Positions 44,264 to 57,861 are shown, numbered from the stretch's first letter. The stretch is 64,000 nt of DNA from Bretschneidera sinensis (GCA_023935145.1 CM043702.1:79422320-79486319); one strand, 5' to 3'. Notes: generated by a model not told the origin, from the letters alone. Program-made: numbers and translations.

Positions 44264-47200
44264 GTAAATACTTCACACACATGGAAAACTTCCCAGAACT
44301 CTGTTTCTTCAAGCCAATCTCAGTAGCACACCACTCAAACTTTGCTAGATTAACTGTTTTAGTCAAGAAATCTGCGTTGTTCACGATTGTATCGAATTTC
44401 TCCAAGATTATCACATTTTTTTCAATCTTTTCCCGGATGAAGTGATATTGGATATCAGTGTGCTTTGTTCGTAAATGAAATGCAGACTTCTTTGCTAAGA
44501 AGATAGCACCATGATTGTCATATTTCACCTTCACTGCTCCTTGTTTAAACCCAAGCTCAGCACACAACCTTTGAAGCCAAACCACTTCCTTTCCAGCATG
44601 AGTTATCGCCATATACTTTGCTTCTATACATGAAAGAGCTATAACACTTTGTCTCTTGGTCATCCAACTCATCGGCCCACCAAACAGATTGAATACATAT
44701 CCGCTTATAGACCTCCTACTATCGATATCTTCTCCTCAGTCAGCATCAACCGATCCTACAAAATTAAGCTTCTTCTTACCTTCTATACCTCCATAACACA
44801 ATGCAAACTCTGACGTGCCACGAAGATATCTAAGAACTCTCTTGATGATAGTTCAATACTCTTTTCCAGGATTAGACATATATCTGCTCAATATTCCCAC
44901 TCCTTGGGCAATATCTGGTCTCGTAAACACCATGACTTACATCAAGCTTCCAACCGCACTAGCATAAGGGACGTGTTCCATCTCTTCAAATTCTTCCTCT
45001 GTCTTTAGACATTGTTCCACAGATAACTTGGTTCCCAAAGGCATGAGAGTCCCTACAGGCTTGCTATCAAATATGTTAAATTTCTTCAACACTTCTTTAA
45101 TATACTTCTTCTGACTTAGCCACAGTTTTCTATTTTCACGATCCCTCTTTATCTGCATGCCCAAGATAAAGTTTGCTGGCCCTAGATCTTTCATGCCAAA
45201 ATACCTTGCCAACGAAGCCTTCACAGTGCTAATCATCTTCCTATTATTTCCATTCAACAACATATCATCAACGTACAAGGTTAAAATGAAAAAATCAACC
45301 CTTAACCTTTTCACATAGATGCAGTGATCAGCATAACTGCGAGTGAACCTAAGCTGAATGCCATATGTGTTAAACTTCTGGTACCACATTTGTGGTTACT
45401 ACTTTAGTCCGTACAAAGACTTCTTCAATTTACAAACCAACTCTTCTTTTTCTTTTCTCACAAAGCCTTCAGGCTATCTCATGTAAATTTCCTCATCTAA
45501 GTCCTTGTGAAGGAAAGTTGTCTTCACATCTAGTTGCTCGACCTCTAGATCATAAGCAACTACTATAGATAAGACAAATCTGATAGATATCAACTTTGCT
45601 ACCGGGGAAAATATCTCAACATAGTCAATTCCCTCTATTTGCGAGTACCCTTTTACAACCAGACATGCCTTGTACTTTTCTACCATTCCATCTGCATTTG
45701 TTTTCTTCTTGAAAACTCATTTGCACCCAATTGCATTCTTGTCCCTAGGAAATTTCACAAGGCTCCATGTTTCATTCTTACTTAGAGCCTGCATCTCCTC
45801 TTTCATAGCATCCTTCCACAGATTTGCATCCTCTGAGGTCCTCGCCTTTTTCACTGTGCTAGGATCATCATTAGTAATATTTAAAGCATATAATGTATTG
45901 CAAGCACTAGAGGAATACCTGATGGGTGGCCTCCTAACCTATATGGATCTCCTCATGACCGGTGTGGTCTCTACCATTGAGCCAGCATCTGAATCCTCAT
46001 ACTTTACTTCAAATATTGTGCTCATACCCAACTGACTCAGAATTTGAAGTATCCGGTGTAGTCTGTGGTGCAGTCTCCCACTCTTTATCTCCCAGGCTAA
46101 GATCAATTTGAACCTACTTTGGCTATTTCGGTACATCTTAGATAGCCACCACATCCCTTTGTGTTTCTCTAAACACAATATCTCTGCTGAAAACTGTACT
46201 CATGTTTTTTGGATTCCATAACTTGTAACTCTTGACCCCATCCTTATAACCAATGAAAAAGTGCTTCACTGATTTGCTGCCAAGTTTGTTCCTCATTTCT
46301 TTTGGCAAATGCATATAAGTATCACACTCAAACACCCTAACATGAGGCAAACTCGGCTTCTTCCTGAATAGTGCCTCAAATGGTGTTTGATCCTGCAAAG
46401 CTGATGTAGCTAACTTGTTCTTCAAATAACATGTTGTAGCCACCGCCTTTGCCCAAAACTTTGGCTCCAAGCCTACACAACTCAACATACTCCTCAATTT
46501 CTCCATGAGTGACCAATTGAGTCTCTCGGCCACCCCTTTCTGTCTTGCAATGCTGCTTGCCACACAAAATTTCTCAAACTTGTTTGAGAAAAATTCCCCT
46601 CCATTATATATCTCAATATCTTTATCTTTCTTTCCATATGATTTTTTACCAATGCTTTAAACTCATGGAACTTATCAAATGCTTCATCTTTACTCTTAAT
46701 GAAGTAAATCCATGCATACCTTGAAAAATCATCAATGAAAGAGATGTAATACATTGATTTTCCAAGAGATTGGATTGGAACTGGACCAAACACATCACTA
46801 TGTAAAAAATCTAGAATACCCTTCGCCCTCATGCCAGCGGACTTAAAACTCAAACGGTTCTACTTGCCATGTAAACAATGCTCACAGAAACCGAATCCCA
46901 TGGAGCAATCTGGGACTCCCTTCACCATCTAATTCGATGATAAAGTAGATAGTCCCTTTTCACCGATATACCAAAGCCTCTGATGCCATAATATAGAGGA
47001 CTTTGCCTCATCATCAATCGCCTCCTTAGAGATAAAACCTCCACTGCACTGACTTTCTACTGTACTTCCCAGCAACTTGTACAATGTACCATACCGAACA
47101 CCTTATACGATTACTACCGATCCACGAGTCATCTTGCATGAATTTTTGTCACAACTGAAATTCACTCCTCCATCTGTCATCTTGCTGACTAACATCAGGT

Positions 47201-47935
47201 TCCTGCTCAGACTCGAAATATGCATCACGCTTGGAAGTGTCCTGAATGTCCCATCATTCATCTTTAATTTCATCTTCCCACGACCAATAATTTTCACCGA
47301 AGAGTTATCTCTTAATAAAACGTTTCCCCCATCAAAGGTATCATACTCATGAAATCAGTCCTTGTGAGGTGTCATGTGAAAGGATGTTCCTGTGTCAATT
47401 ATCCAAGCACTTCGATATGATTGAGCCAAACAGGACGCCATATTTAAGTCACCAGTATCATCATCCTGGTTCTTTTTTCCTGAAGCTGATATCTCACTTG
47501 TCTACTTTTCAAGATTCACACTCTTACTTCTGTAATCATTCTTTAAATGTTCGGGCTTCTTACACTTCTAACACTTCAACCCAGATTTATCCCAACTTTT
47601 TGATCTTCCCCTAGGCTTGGGTTTATTACCAGACCTTTTATAATATCTATCATGGGTTCGCCCTCTCACAGATAAGGCCTCATTTGACGAGTTCTCTGTA
47701 CCTTTCCGCTTCATCTCCTCAAACAATAAGGCTGCCATGACATTCTCAAAGAACATATCAGTCATACCAGTACCAATCGTAACTATCAAGTTATCCCATG
47801 AATCAGGCAGTGAACAGAGCAGTGTAATAGCCTTATCGTCATCCGTCATGTCAACTTTGATAGATAATAATTGACATATGAAAGTGTTGAACTCATATAG
47901 ATGAATAGAGACATCAACTCTAACAAAATGCAACA
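44264..47935 (-). pseudogene. Ty1/copia gag-pol, decayed and 5'-truncated
   Basis: Reads right to left. Gag C-terminal part (47935-47568: DDDKAITLLCSLPDSWDNL, basic tail). A knuckle CYKCKKPEHLKND-Y has lost its last Cys. Protease WIIDTGTSFHMT (about 47385-47420). GAG-pre-integrase (CEHCLHGK, near 46870). Integrase 46853-46138 with HSDVFGP, DDFSRYAWIYF, a frameshift before NGGEF (near 46610), then CYLKNKLATSALQ and ECDTYMHLPKE. RT 45686-44937 with LDVKTTFLHKDLDEEIYM and the catalytic LYVDDM. RNase H 44672-44220 with ALSCIEAKYMAI and LRTKHTDIQYHFIREK. At least a dozen stops or frameshifts. The start of gag, the PBS and the 5' LTR are missing; gag is fused at about 47930 to unrelated RNase H-like sequence. 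Confidence 0.9.
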
Positions 47936-47957
47936 AAATGTAAAGCCATATGACTTA

Positions 47958-48316
47958 AATTAAGCATGGGCTACCTCTTTTGCAATACGTCTTACATAAA
48001 CACACCTAACTATCTGAAATAGAGCCATGGTAACTTTGATCTCATCCACAATTGAATTGAAAGAAGTGAGACAATCCCCATTAGAGTTAACTAGCACCCA
48101 CATTGCCACATCTTATGCAAACTTCAAGAACTATAACATAACAACAACTTCATTGGAAGGCACATCTAGTAAGACATTATGGCAGCAAGACAATGACAGA
48201 ATCACATCTCCAACAGAGTCACGAATCACCACTCCCACCCTACGTTTTCTCGCCTATTTAAACATAGTCCCATCAACTTACATTATTTCAAAGAAGCCAT
48301 CGAGTGGAGGCTTCCA
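47958..48316 (-). pseudogene. RNase H-like (RVT_3/PF13456-type) remnant
   Basis: A single minus-strand frame with four in-frame stops reads WKPPLDGFFEIM, VDGTMFK, GVVIRDSVGDVILSLSC, SNEVVVML, then NSNGDCLTSFNSIVDEI and VYVRRIAKEVAHA. This is the order of the plant RVT_3 domain: W-x-PP-x-G-x-x-K-x-N-x-DG, GVVIRD, AE-x-x-A, S-N, and the C-terminal R-x-AN-x-VAH. The domain is common in plant LINE-derived and domesticated RNase H-like proteins. The second catalytic acidic region is altered. It abuts the copia gag with no gap. Confidence 0.65.
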
Positions 48317-48454
48317 TCTAGAGAGAGATATGTTCACTTATCGCATTTTGCACCCTATGATAAATAACAATCTTCTCCTCTTTGGTCCTCGATGAAAAAA
48401 ACAAAGACAATTGTTTATGTGATCTTCACCAAGATCAACGATTGCTATGGTTAA
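48317..48454. other. Flank between RNase H-like remnant and LTR
   Basis: May be the upstream part of the RVT_3-bearing sequence. No motif recognised. Confidence 0.3.
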
Positions 48455-51026
48455 TGTAACAACCCATTCCGAGTGGGCCCTACTCGGAACGACTCCATTA
48501 CTTTTTAGCATTGAGAACCTTTACTCAAGATGCAACATACAAAATTTATCAAGCAAACAACATTCTTTTTCAATATCACAATTTATAAAAAGATATAACC
48601 TTACATACATGAAAATTTTCAAATTTAATGTAAACAAATCTTTAAGGTTTACAAAAGGCATAAGTAAAATGGGAAAAACTTCTTCAATTACAACTGACTT
48701 ATACGCTTTTTTCAAAAAGGAAACCAATACCAAAATTTAAACTCTCAAAAGATCCAAAAGATGAGGATGCTGTGGACTGAGACCTTATAAGGGACTTCTT
48801 TCAACTTGAAAACAAGCCTTTCGACGCTTTCCTAAAACTTTAGTAAAAAGGGTAAAGTGAGCTATAAAGCTCAATGAGGATTCATCTTACTAGAAGTAGT
48901 TGTATTGGGATTTAACTTCTTTAATTTCGACTCTTATCATATAATTTTTTTTTTATAAATATAAATATATTAAAGCTTTGAATTACACTGCTGGTTTATT
49001 TTTCTCATTTTCTTATCACGAAAGAATATATTATCACAACAAAATTAATAATCTTAATTAGTCATAAACCTTTTGGTCCATAACTCCCACATACAGAAAA
49101 TAATATTAATCTTTTATGAACAACATCAATAACAATACTTTTTAATTCACAATAATCAATATTTTACGCTCTTCACTTTGTCAAATACATCACATGCCCC
49201 TCATGGGCCAATCACCATGATACATCAATGAAATGCACAAATGTATCAATTAATTTATTTCATATCATTGCCTCTCATTGGGCTAATCACAACATAAAGA
49301 GGACGTCTCCCCACATACCGGTAGGTCAAACATCACATCAAATATCCTTGGATCACCTCCCTTTCCGGAAGAGGTCCTATCATTCCAACATTTCCTCGAT
49401 CCCTTTTTTTCCCCTTGTGGGTGGGGCATACCCTTACATTTCATTCCACTCGTTTCAAATCATCATTTAAGAATGTATTCCATATGTAATATATTCACCA
49501 CAAAACCATTTTTCAATCAAAATTCACCACACAACCATTTTTCAATCAAACATCCATTAACAATTTTTTATTTCAACACTACACATTATAGTTCTCAAAC
49601 ATAAACCACATCAAGGCATTTCTATTCTCCAATCTTATACATTCATATCTCAACATATATATGTATATAATCCTCCTAACACTATTAATTATAATTCCAT
49701 ATTCAAACATATTTATATGACTTTAATCTTTTATTTCTAATATGAAAATTACTACACTTACTAAAAGTAAGGTGAAACTCACATTTGCCATACCAAGCGC
49801 TAACCGTGGATTACTTCCTAGCCTTTGGTGTTTTCTTCCGATTACGCCCCATGTATATAATTACTTAGTACACTCACTCAAGAAACAAATAATTAAATAC
49901 ACCCAAACATGCCATAGAATTTATACGAGCATACAAGTATAGAGGTTAACTTAAAAACCATTTTTCATTTCATTTAAAACTTTTATGAAATTTGTTCTAA
50001 CATGGTTTAAAACAAAAGAAACCTCTTAGGATATCAAATTTCAAAGCTTTATCATTAAATCATGTTTATAATACTTTAGAAGAGATTAGGATTGAAATAC
50101 TTTATCAAAAATAAGTTATTTTCAAAAAATAAAGCCGAAAAATGGTTTCAAGGGCTTGGATAGTCGACTATGATCTGCCTAGAAGCTTGCACAGTCGATT
50201 GTGTCTATCCATAAGCATGCACAATTGACTATCCACTGAGCAGAAAGGCTATAGAGTCGACTGTGAACACGGGACGGTCGACTGTATGGTTTGAAACTTA
50301 GAAAATGTTTGACAAAAAACATCATTTTCTCTAAATCTTTCACTGATCTCTCATAGAACTCTTAATCCATTTAAAACTGAAGTTCCTAAGGTTTTAAATA
50401 AAAAAATTTATACTATCCAAAGCAAAATTTCAAGTTCAAATACATCAAACTCATTAACTTAACACAAACCCATTTTCCTTGAAACAACTATTTTCTCAAG
50501 CTTTTCTTAAGCAAAATTTTTTTTTTTTCAAATCATACTTCCAAAAACTCAACCTCTAGTTTAGTAAACAAGCTTGATAACTTAAACTAAAGAAGAACAA
50601 GATTTTTACCTTAAGTTTTTTGCAAGAAATCTTCTCCATTTTTCCTTCTCTTTCTTCCCCTTTCCCTCTCCTCTTCTTTTTTTCTCTCTTTTTATCTCCT
50701 ATCTCTTTGGTTCTTTAAGAGAGATCTAGCGAATTCTAGTATCCCCCCCTCTCTCCTCCCATTTATAATTTAAACTTTAGCCTTTTTTGTAACACTACTC
50801 CTTCACTTTTTTATTTCTTTTAAAAATGACCACAACACTATTTAAATTCTAGTAATTCCCCAAATTATGATTTTATTTCTTGTCTCTCAATTTATTTACT
50901 TGTTCTCAAGTTTTACTTATCCTCGAATGAATTTAATTATGATTAAAAATTGAACAAAACACCAAGCAAGCGTAAAAGTGATGTCTTGTGATTTAAAATA
51001 TTCCAATTTAAATATTAACCTCTACA
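48455..51026 (-). mobile_element. Probable solo LTR, gypsy-type, minus strand
   Basis: On the plus strand it opens TGTAACAACCCATTCC and closes ACCTCTACA, so TGTA/TACA ends, about 2.6 kb. Flanks GTTAA (48450-48454) and ATTAA (51027-51031) would be a 5-bp duplication with one mismatch. A minus-strand TATA box ATTATAAATGGG lies at about 50757-50768 with a purine-rich leader. The stretch 48860-48895 (GAGCTATAAAGCTCAATGAG, CTTACTAGAAGTA) resembles the solo LTR at 4738-6624, suggesting one broad family. Contains four TCGACTGT-type words (50158-50295). Confidence 0.55.
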
Positions 51027-51600
51027 ATTAAAGGATAATTGTAAGGAGAATGCATTTAATAAGAAAGAGGATTTAAAGATGTAAAAACATATTTGTACAA
51101 AAATGTTTATTTTTATTATTTTGAGAACCTGACTTATGATATTCATAATTTTTTATCTATAAAATCTGGGCAAGTTCCAATTTACAATATGATAGATCTT
51201 TTAATTTTCTTTATTTTGATATATCTCTTGTTTCGATAAGAGATGAGAGATAATTTTTTTTTACTGAAACAACTTTATAATTGACTAATTTTAGTCTTCC
51301 AAGTGTCATTCAAAAATAGTTTAGAGTTTTTGAGCTAGGTCAACTTAGGTTGAAGGTAGACTTCTTAAGATTTCTAGAAATTTCAAGATCATTCGGTCCC
51401 AATGGATTTGAAGACAGGGTCCAAAATCAATATTTTTTCCTAATCTGGGTGGGTTTTAGTTTTGGAAACTACCTTAAGAGACTTGTCTCTTCTCTAGGTC
51501 CTCCAAAGCTTATTCTTAAATCTAATGGGAACTTCAAAGGCCTGCAAATACATTCTCCTAACACCTTAGAGAAGACCTTTGGTTAGGCTTTTAATCAATT
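51027..51600. other. Low-information sequence, no gene seen
   Basis: AT-rich to about 51300, then a 78-codon open frame (51350-51586) with no recognisable domain. I would not call it a gene. Confidence 0.35.
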
Positions 51601-53280
51601 TTCAGATTTTGAGAGAATTAAAGAGAGAAAGAGCAAAATATTCAAGTTTTAGTGAGAGAAACACCGGAACTTTAAAGTGGCCCGCACAAAGGGTGGTGCT
51701 ACTTTAAAGGGCTCCCCTATCCTAGTGTTTCTCCTATGTTTGTGTTGTGTTTCATTTTTGCTTCTTTTGCTTAATTCACATGTTGATATGTTTCCAAACT
51801 AGTTTATGATATATATAATTTATCTTAACAATATAATAATATGTTTTAAGACTCTTAATCATAAATAAAATTAAGTGAATGGACATGAGTTTATGCTTTA
51901 AAAGAACATGATTTGATGATGATTTCGTGATTTAGGACGCTAAATTATGTTATTAATGTTTATGGATGAAATAGGATGATATTGATGAGTTAAAGTTTCT
52001 GTCTTTTATTAAGTTATTACTCCGTGCCATGATTTCATGATGATGTGCATGCTCGCATGTTCTTAATTAATGTTCTTCATGATCTACTTGCTTGATAATT
52101 GGATTCTCCATGATTGTATGTTTAATTTGGTGTAAAACACCTACTGCCCTTTCATGATGTTGTGATAAATTTTCTGTTTTGATTGATAACATGATTATAC
52201 CATGCTTGATTCTTTAATTAATACTTGCTTGGGTGAGATATCTTGCTTTCATTGATTATTTCATGATTAACTAGAGGCTTTCAATTAAATCTATGTACTT
52301 GAATGGATGGATTAGTTGTTGTCTTATTTATTTTGATCATAGATGAATTTAGTTATTTAGTTTTATAGTTCATGGGTGGATGGATTTATTTGCGTTATGA
52401 AATTGTGAATGCTTTAATTTATTTTACACTTTCTTAGATTTGGTGTATTTTAATGTTTATATTTATGCAATTTTCTAAGATAATCACATTTTCATCGATT
52501 TCCTAGATTGGGATGTATTCTAAGGCTTATATTTTCGCTATTTCCCTAGTAATAATTTTTATTTTTTTTGACACTTTTTTACATCATTGTAAAACAAGCA
52601 ATTGTGGCATAGATAATAGAAGTAGATGAATGTTTAGAAATTTAATATGGAAGGATTCAACATGGATGAATGTTTATATTGGCTTGCACGTGTCTAGGTT
52701 GTCATTTTTTTTGCAACTAATAAATACCCATGTACACCTAGATAATCACCCCTTGTGAATCATAAGCATGCAAGTATCCGCATATGCATGCTAGTGTATA
52801 TCGAGGGTTTCACCCCATGTGAGCCATAAGCGAATGAATCAGTCATGTACTTATGAATTAGTCATATACAACTATTAGTTACTTGAATGATTGTTTTACG
52901 TGACTAAGTGAATGCTTTTGTTTATTCATGTAATTGTTATTATCATTGTTTGATTAATGTTATATCTCTTATTATTGCTTGGTTGATGTTATTGCTTTAT
53001 ATAAATTGCTCATAATATTGTCTGACTCTCTTTGTCTCTCATTTACATTATGTGCATTCTTAATTACATAAAAGAAGCAATTAATTTAAAATAATTAAAA
53101 GTAATCCATCAATATGCAAAAGTACGAGCTAGGTCACTCGAGGCCTGGGTTTATATGGGGTGCTCATATTGTGACCTTCCCTTTGCGTACCAAATCTCCC
53201 GAAACTGAATAGACCGGTGGTTATAGTTTCTTAGTCTCTAAAAACAAAGTGGTGACTCCTTAAAGATTATCGCCAATGCC
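51601..53280 (+). mobile_element. Tat/Ogre-like LTR fragment, plus strand
   Basis: Ends near GACCGGTGGTTATAGTTTCT and AACAAAGTGGTGACTCCTT (53210-53265). Plant Tat/Ogre LTRs typically end in a similar GACCGG...CTAAAAAC-AA-GTGGCGACTCC stretch. Upstream 51660-51730 carries ACCGGAACTTTAAAGTGGCC and GGTGGTGCTACTTTAAAGGG, a short near-repeat. Neither start nor target duplication found. Confidence 0.42.
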
Positions 53281-54164
53281 TCTCAGAATGACCCTTTGGA
53301 TAACCCATAAAGAAGAAACCAGGTCACTTCAGATTGTGCCTATTTGGTTGTCCTTTCAGGTTGTCCATCTCGATTGTTCCTTTAGTAAAGGTAGGTGGAG
53401 AAAACAAAGCTCGAATTTGCATATCCACACCGAGGACCACCTACAGGATTGGCTTGCTCCTCCTCTTCAATAACTATAAGTCAGCCGGTATAGATAACGC
53501 ATCGTAACTTTAAAATTTTCTTAACTATACCAAGAAACGTCTACCAAGAATTCTCTATGAATCTATTAGAATGATAAAACAATCACTCTCCCTACAAGGT
53601 TAGGGTTTATACTTTAATCAAGATTTAGGTTTATCTTTTGAAAAAGAGTCCATAAGTCGTTCAAGTGCCCAACCTCTAACCGTATCCACATGAGCAACAT
53701 AAACTAGAGATCTCCAAATAAGGTGACCAAAAATTATGGAGTGCAAACTCCTTGGGATTTTCGGCTATAACTTGTAGAGAGAGAGAAAGATTTAGATTTG
53801 ACCTCAAAACTTAAATTATGATTGTTAAGGTTTCTATCAAATATAAGCCCTATTTATATAGAATCTTTACTCTAGAAGGCTCTAGGATTTTAGAATTGCA
53901 ATTATCACCCTTGATTTAATTTAATTTCTAAAATCTCTCAATTGACCCCTTTATTTCTCCAATCTTACAATTCCTCTTTTTGTGTGTGACCCCTTAGGTT
54001 CAATATCGTACTGGTAGTAGGTCATAACTTTAACATAACAATTTGGATCCCATCCAATTAATTAAAACAAATTTTAATTTTAATTTAAATTAAAACTACT
54101 TTAAAGTCTCCCTTTAATTATGAATTATTACAATTAATTCAAAAGCTTATACAAGTCATGATTG
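53281..54164. other. Non-coding sequence, no gene seen
   Basis: Contains TTTATATAGAATCTTTACTC (about 53853) as a possible TATA region and TGTGTGACCCCTTAGG (about 53981), words seen in plant LTRs. Probably retroelement-derived, unassigned. Confidence 0.35.
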
Positions 54165-54990
54165 ACACCTAGTAGTTATTGTACAATTGATCATTTCATC
54201 ATGCAATGTCCCTTATTAAACCTAAGGCATGGATTTACTGTCAAGCCTTAATTATTTAATCACATTTATCTTGATCTCAAGTCTATAACTTTAATGGTGA
54301 AATTAGAAACTTCTTTCTAATTTCTACCCCATATTGGCCAATGAATTTCCAACCTATGACCTAATCAGATCACATAGAACATTCTCTCTCTTATACTATG
54401 AGTGATGGATCATCTATTATACACTCACATACCTCCATGCATAAGTGGACTTATCCAATTATTAACCTTTTGTGACCCATTATTAGAATCACATTTAAGT
54501 AGCATCAAAGCATGATGATCTATATACAAGGCATCCACGGTGCTTTAAGTCCAAGGATCACTTGTACAACGTAAGAACTCCTATTGCCGGTTAGTAAAAT
54601 ATGCACTAGGAATTTCTTAGTCGAGTCAGTTTGGTGCATTTGTTCTTTAACAAGCACCTACATATATAACTTATTTTTGTCTCTCATACACTAGTGACCA
54701 TGAGATCAATCACCCTCAACTCCTTGAGGAAATATAATATGTAATAATCTATCCAGATTTACTAGTGTCCTTATTGATCCTATGATTAGGAATATTTATG
54801 AATAAAGCTTAAGGAAATACATCTCACTAGCAAGATCTCTTCATGGTGCTTATTTATATTGTTCTTATTCTATGGGCTTTATCATGTGATGCACATGCAA
54901 GATTTGCAACAAAATGATAAATAAGAAAAATGCCATAATTATTAATTATTTTCAATAAATGAATAAGATTAATTACAAGTAACATGTCCA
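54165..54990 (-). repeat. Left arm of a large inverted repeat
   Basis: Reverse complement is collinear with 55245-56030, for example CAATAAATGAATAAGATTAA, GGCTTTATCATG, ATGTGATCTGATTAG and CATGCAATGTCCC (its complement). The arms are diverged by many substitutions, so this is an old or independently inserted pair with a spacer of about 250 bp (54991-55244). Confidence 0.8.
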
Positions 54991-55244
54991 TAACATCAAA
55001 TGTTATTTGCTTGTAGGGCATACTACTATCAATAACTTTTTTTTAAAAAAAAAAAGGATATTTCAGCTGTCAAAATCTTAACCTCTGCTACAATAGCTCA
55101 ACTGTTATGAATGATTGCATTTCTATGGATCTTCCATTTATTAGACATTAGAAACTAATAGAAACGTAACACGTTCCGTATGTGGGATCGCTGATCTCAT
55201 GCTGATAGTAGTGTGCCTATAAAGCCAATAGCATTCGATGTCTT

Positions 55245-56190
55245 GGCATATTATTTTTGGTTAATCTTATTCATTTATTGACAATAAACATTTATTTATG
55301 GCATTACAATATTTATCATGTTTATTACATATCGCATTGCATGCGTTAACATGATAAAGCCCATAAAATAGAAGTAATGGAAATAAGCACCATGAGATCA
55401 TGCCAATGAAATGTATTTTCTTAATCTTTATTCTTAAATGTTCCAAATCATAGGATCACTAAGAAGGGAATTAGTGCATCTATACATATTAATACATGTC
55501 TTATTTTTTTAAAGAGTTGAGGGTGATTGATCTCATGATCATTAGTGTTTGAAACACTAAAGGAAAACACATAGGTCACATAAGAACACGTCAATGGGCA
55601 TTTTATAGGCTGACAATACAAGTTATTATGATGCAGTTGTGCAAGTGATCTTTATACTTGAGGCACCATGGATGCCTTGTGTATAGGTAATCATGCTTTG
55701 ATACTACTTAAATATGGTTTTAATTGTGGGCCACATAAAAATCGTAATTGGGTATGATCACTTATACATAGAGGCATGTGAGTTTACAATAAAGGATCCA
55801 TCATTCTCAGAAAAAGAGAAAGAATACTCTATGTGATCTGATTAAGTCATAGCATGGAAATTTCTTAGCCTCGATATGGAGAAAATTAGAAAGGAGATTA
55901 TAATTTCACCATTTAAGTTATTGACTTGAGATTGAGATACAAATTATTAAATAATTAAGCTATGATATAAATTCCATACCCATGCTAAATCAGGGACATT
56001 ACATGATGGAAGTATTGAATAACACAATAACTGACAACGGAAAGGTTCATAATGTGGGATATGAGATAATATCTTGTAGTCACCACTCAAAACTATGATA
56101 TAAGCATATTATAAGGGACAAACTGAAGGCATAATCTAAAGGACATCACTTTTCTTAAATGGATTATCCAAAAGGGTGCAAAGGGATATG
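55245..56190 (+). repeat. Right arm of inverted repeat; repeat family copy 2
   Basis: Also collinear in direct orientation with 57345-57861, through TAAGGGACAAAC, GAAGGCATAATC and AAAAGGGTGCAAAGGGAT. Non-coding. Probably part of an LTR, since it is followed at 56215 by a Tat/Ogre-like LTR end in reverse orientation. Confidence 0.78.
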
Positions 56191-56214
56191 CCAATTACAC
56201 AAGGTCGTTGGTGG

Positions 56215-56400
56215 ATACTCACATCGAGGAGTCACCACTTAGTTTTTAAGGACTAAGAAACCTATAGCCACTGGTTAGTTAAGGATCAAAATTCATGGGT
56301 CTGAAGATTGGGTATGTGGTGAGAAGGTCGCAAGAGAGAACCCCACAATACTTAGACCTTGAGGGGTGTAGCCCTTACTCTTTCATTTCAAATGGATTCT
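56215..56400 (-). mobile_element. Tat/Ogre-like LTR end, minus strand
   Basis: The reverse complement contains AACCAGTGGCTATAGGTTTC, TTAGTCCTTAAAAACTAAG and TGGTGACTCCTCGATG, matching 53210-53270 in opposite orientation. Its further extent to the right is unclear. Confidence 0.45.
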
Positions 56401-57344
56401 TTTTATGTTTACCAATTATTAACAAATGTTTTTTTTCTTAATTTTAGTGATTAATCAAGCACTCAATGAATATCAACTAAAAACAAGAGTTTCGCTGAAA
56501 ATTTTAATTTTCCAAACCCATAGCAGAGGACTTGAATGTCACTTCACTAAGGCCGACCGCCTAGACTATGAATGGTTGGGTCTTTTCTTGACTCGATCGG
56601 CTGACATAATTCCATTTTTGTTGTTTCGTGGTTTTCTTTTTTTTTTTTTTTTTTTTTCATTTTTTCGATTATTTGTAGTTCTTATTCTCTAACTAACATG
56701 TTTTACTTATTCTTAGATTAATTTTTTGTTTTAATTGTTTCTTTTCATTTTATTTTATTTGAATTTAATTTCCATGCATACTTATTACTTCTTGCTTTTC
56801 TATAATCGATGTTTTGCCAATTTGTGTGATATAAACTGGTATTGCATGTGATCATATGTTAGTGTATAGAAATAATAGTCTTATTTAATTATTAAATATT
56901 TTCTCATGAACACAAGGGCTAGGTTTTGACCTAGGTAAAGGCAGAAGCTTTAATTCCTTTTTATCTCGTACCCTAATATGTTTCCTTGAATCTCTCGAAC
57001 ACATATGATAAGGGATTTTGGCCCCTTTTATGGTCAAAATGTGACTCCAGTTTACTCATCATCTCTGTTTTTTGCTTAGATGACATGTCCCTTTGGAAAA
57101 TGTTCCTCGTTAAGGCTTAGTGCTATAAACAGTGACACAGCTGCTAGTATAACACTTAAAAGAGAACCTATCATGGAAGCCTCCATACTACTCATAAAGG
57201 ATTGTGTTATACCTATTAGGTGTTAATCTTTCCCTATGCTAATCCACTTCGAACCACCCCCTCGTTTATTCATTTTTTCGGGAAAGGAATGGCCTTGGAT
57301 ATTAAGATTAGAGTAGTGAGGTATCGGTAGAAATGTATAGTACC
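56401..57344. other. Unassigned sequence, no gene seen
   Basis: Poly-T run at 56637-56658. An 88-codon open frame at 56426-56692 is low-complexity and not credible. May be the remainder of the minus-strand LTR that ends at 56215. Confidence 0.35.
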
Positions 57345-57861
57345 TACAATAGGTAGTCATGCTTTCATGCTACTTAAATATAGTTTTAATCATGGGAGGT
57401 TGTAATTTTGTAAGCTCACTTATGAATGGAGGTATGTAAGTATACAATAGAGGATCCATCATCTCAGTAAAAGAGAGAGAATTCTTTTTGTGATATGATT
57501 AAGTCATTGCTTGGAAATTCCTTAGCCATGCTAGGGTGGAAATTAGAAAGGAGATTCTAATTTTACCATTTAAGTTATAGAGTAGAGATCGAGATACATA
57601 TTATTAAATAATTAAATCTTGACAATAATTCCATACTTAGGTTTAATAAGGGACATTGCATGATGGAAGTATTGAATTGCATGGTAACTGACAACGCCAA
57701 TGTTCATAATGTGGGATATAAGATAGTACCTTGCAATCACCACTCAAAATTGTGATATGAGCATATTGTAAGGGACAAACCGAAGGCATAATCGAAGGGA
57801 CAACCCAAGAGGACATAACTTCTCCTCAATGAATTATCTAAAAGGGTGCCAAGGGATGTGT
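57345..57861 (+). repeat. Repeat family copy 3, interrupted by the CACTA element
   Basis: Collinear with 55660-56190 (GGTAGTCATGCTTTCATGCT, GAGGATCCATCATCTCAG, TGCATGATGGAAGTATTGAA). It breaks at GGGATGTGT, where the CACTA-like terminus begins. Copy 2 continues there with ATGCCAATTACACAAGG. Confidence 0.8.

Noticed and set aside
48027..48395. 122-codon plus-strand frame
   Set aside because: Antisense shadow of the RVT_3 remnant, which has a recognisable motif order on the minus strand.
56426..56692. 88-codon frame ending in a phenylalanine run
   Set aside because: The end is a poly-T translation, and no domain or homologue is recognised.
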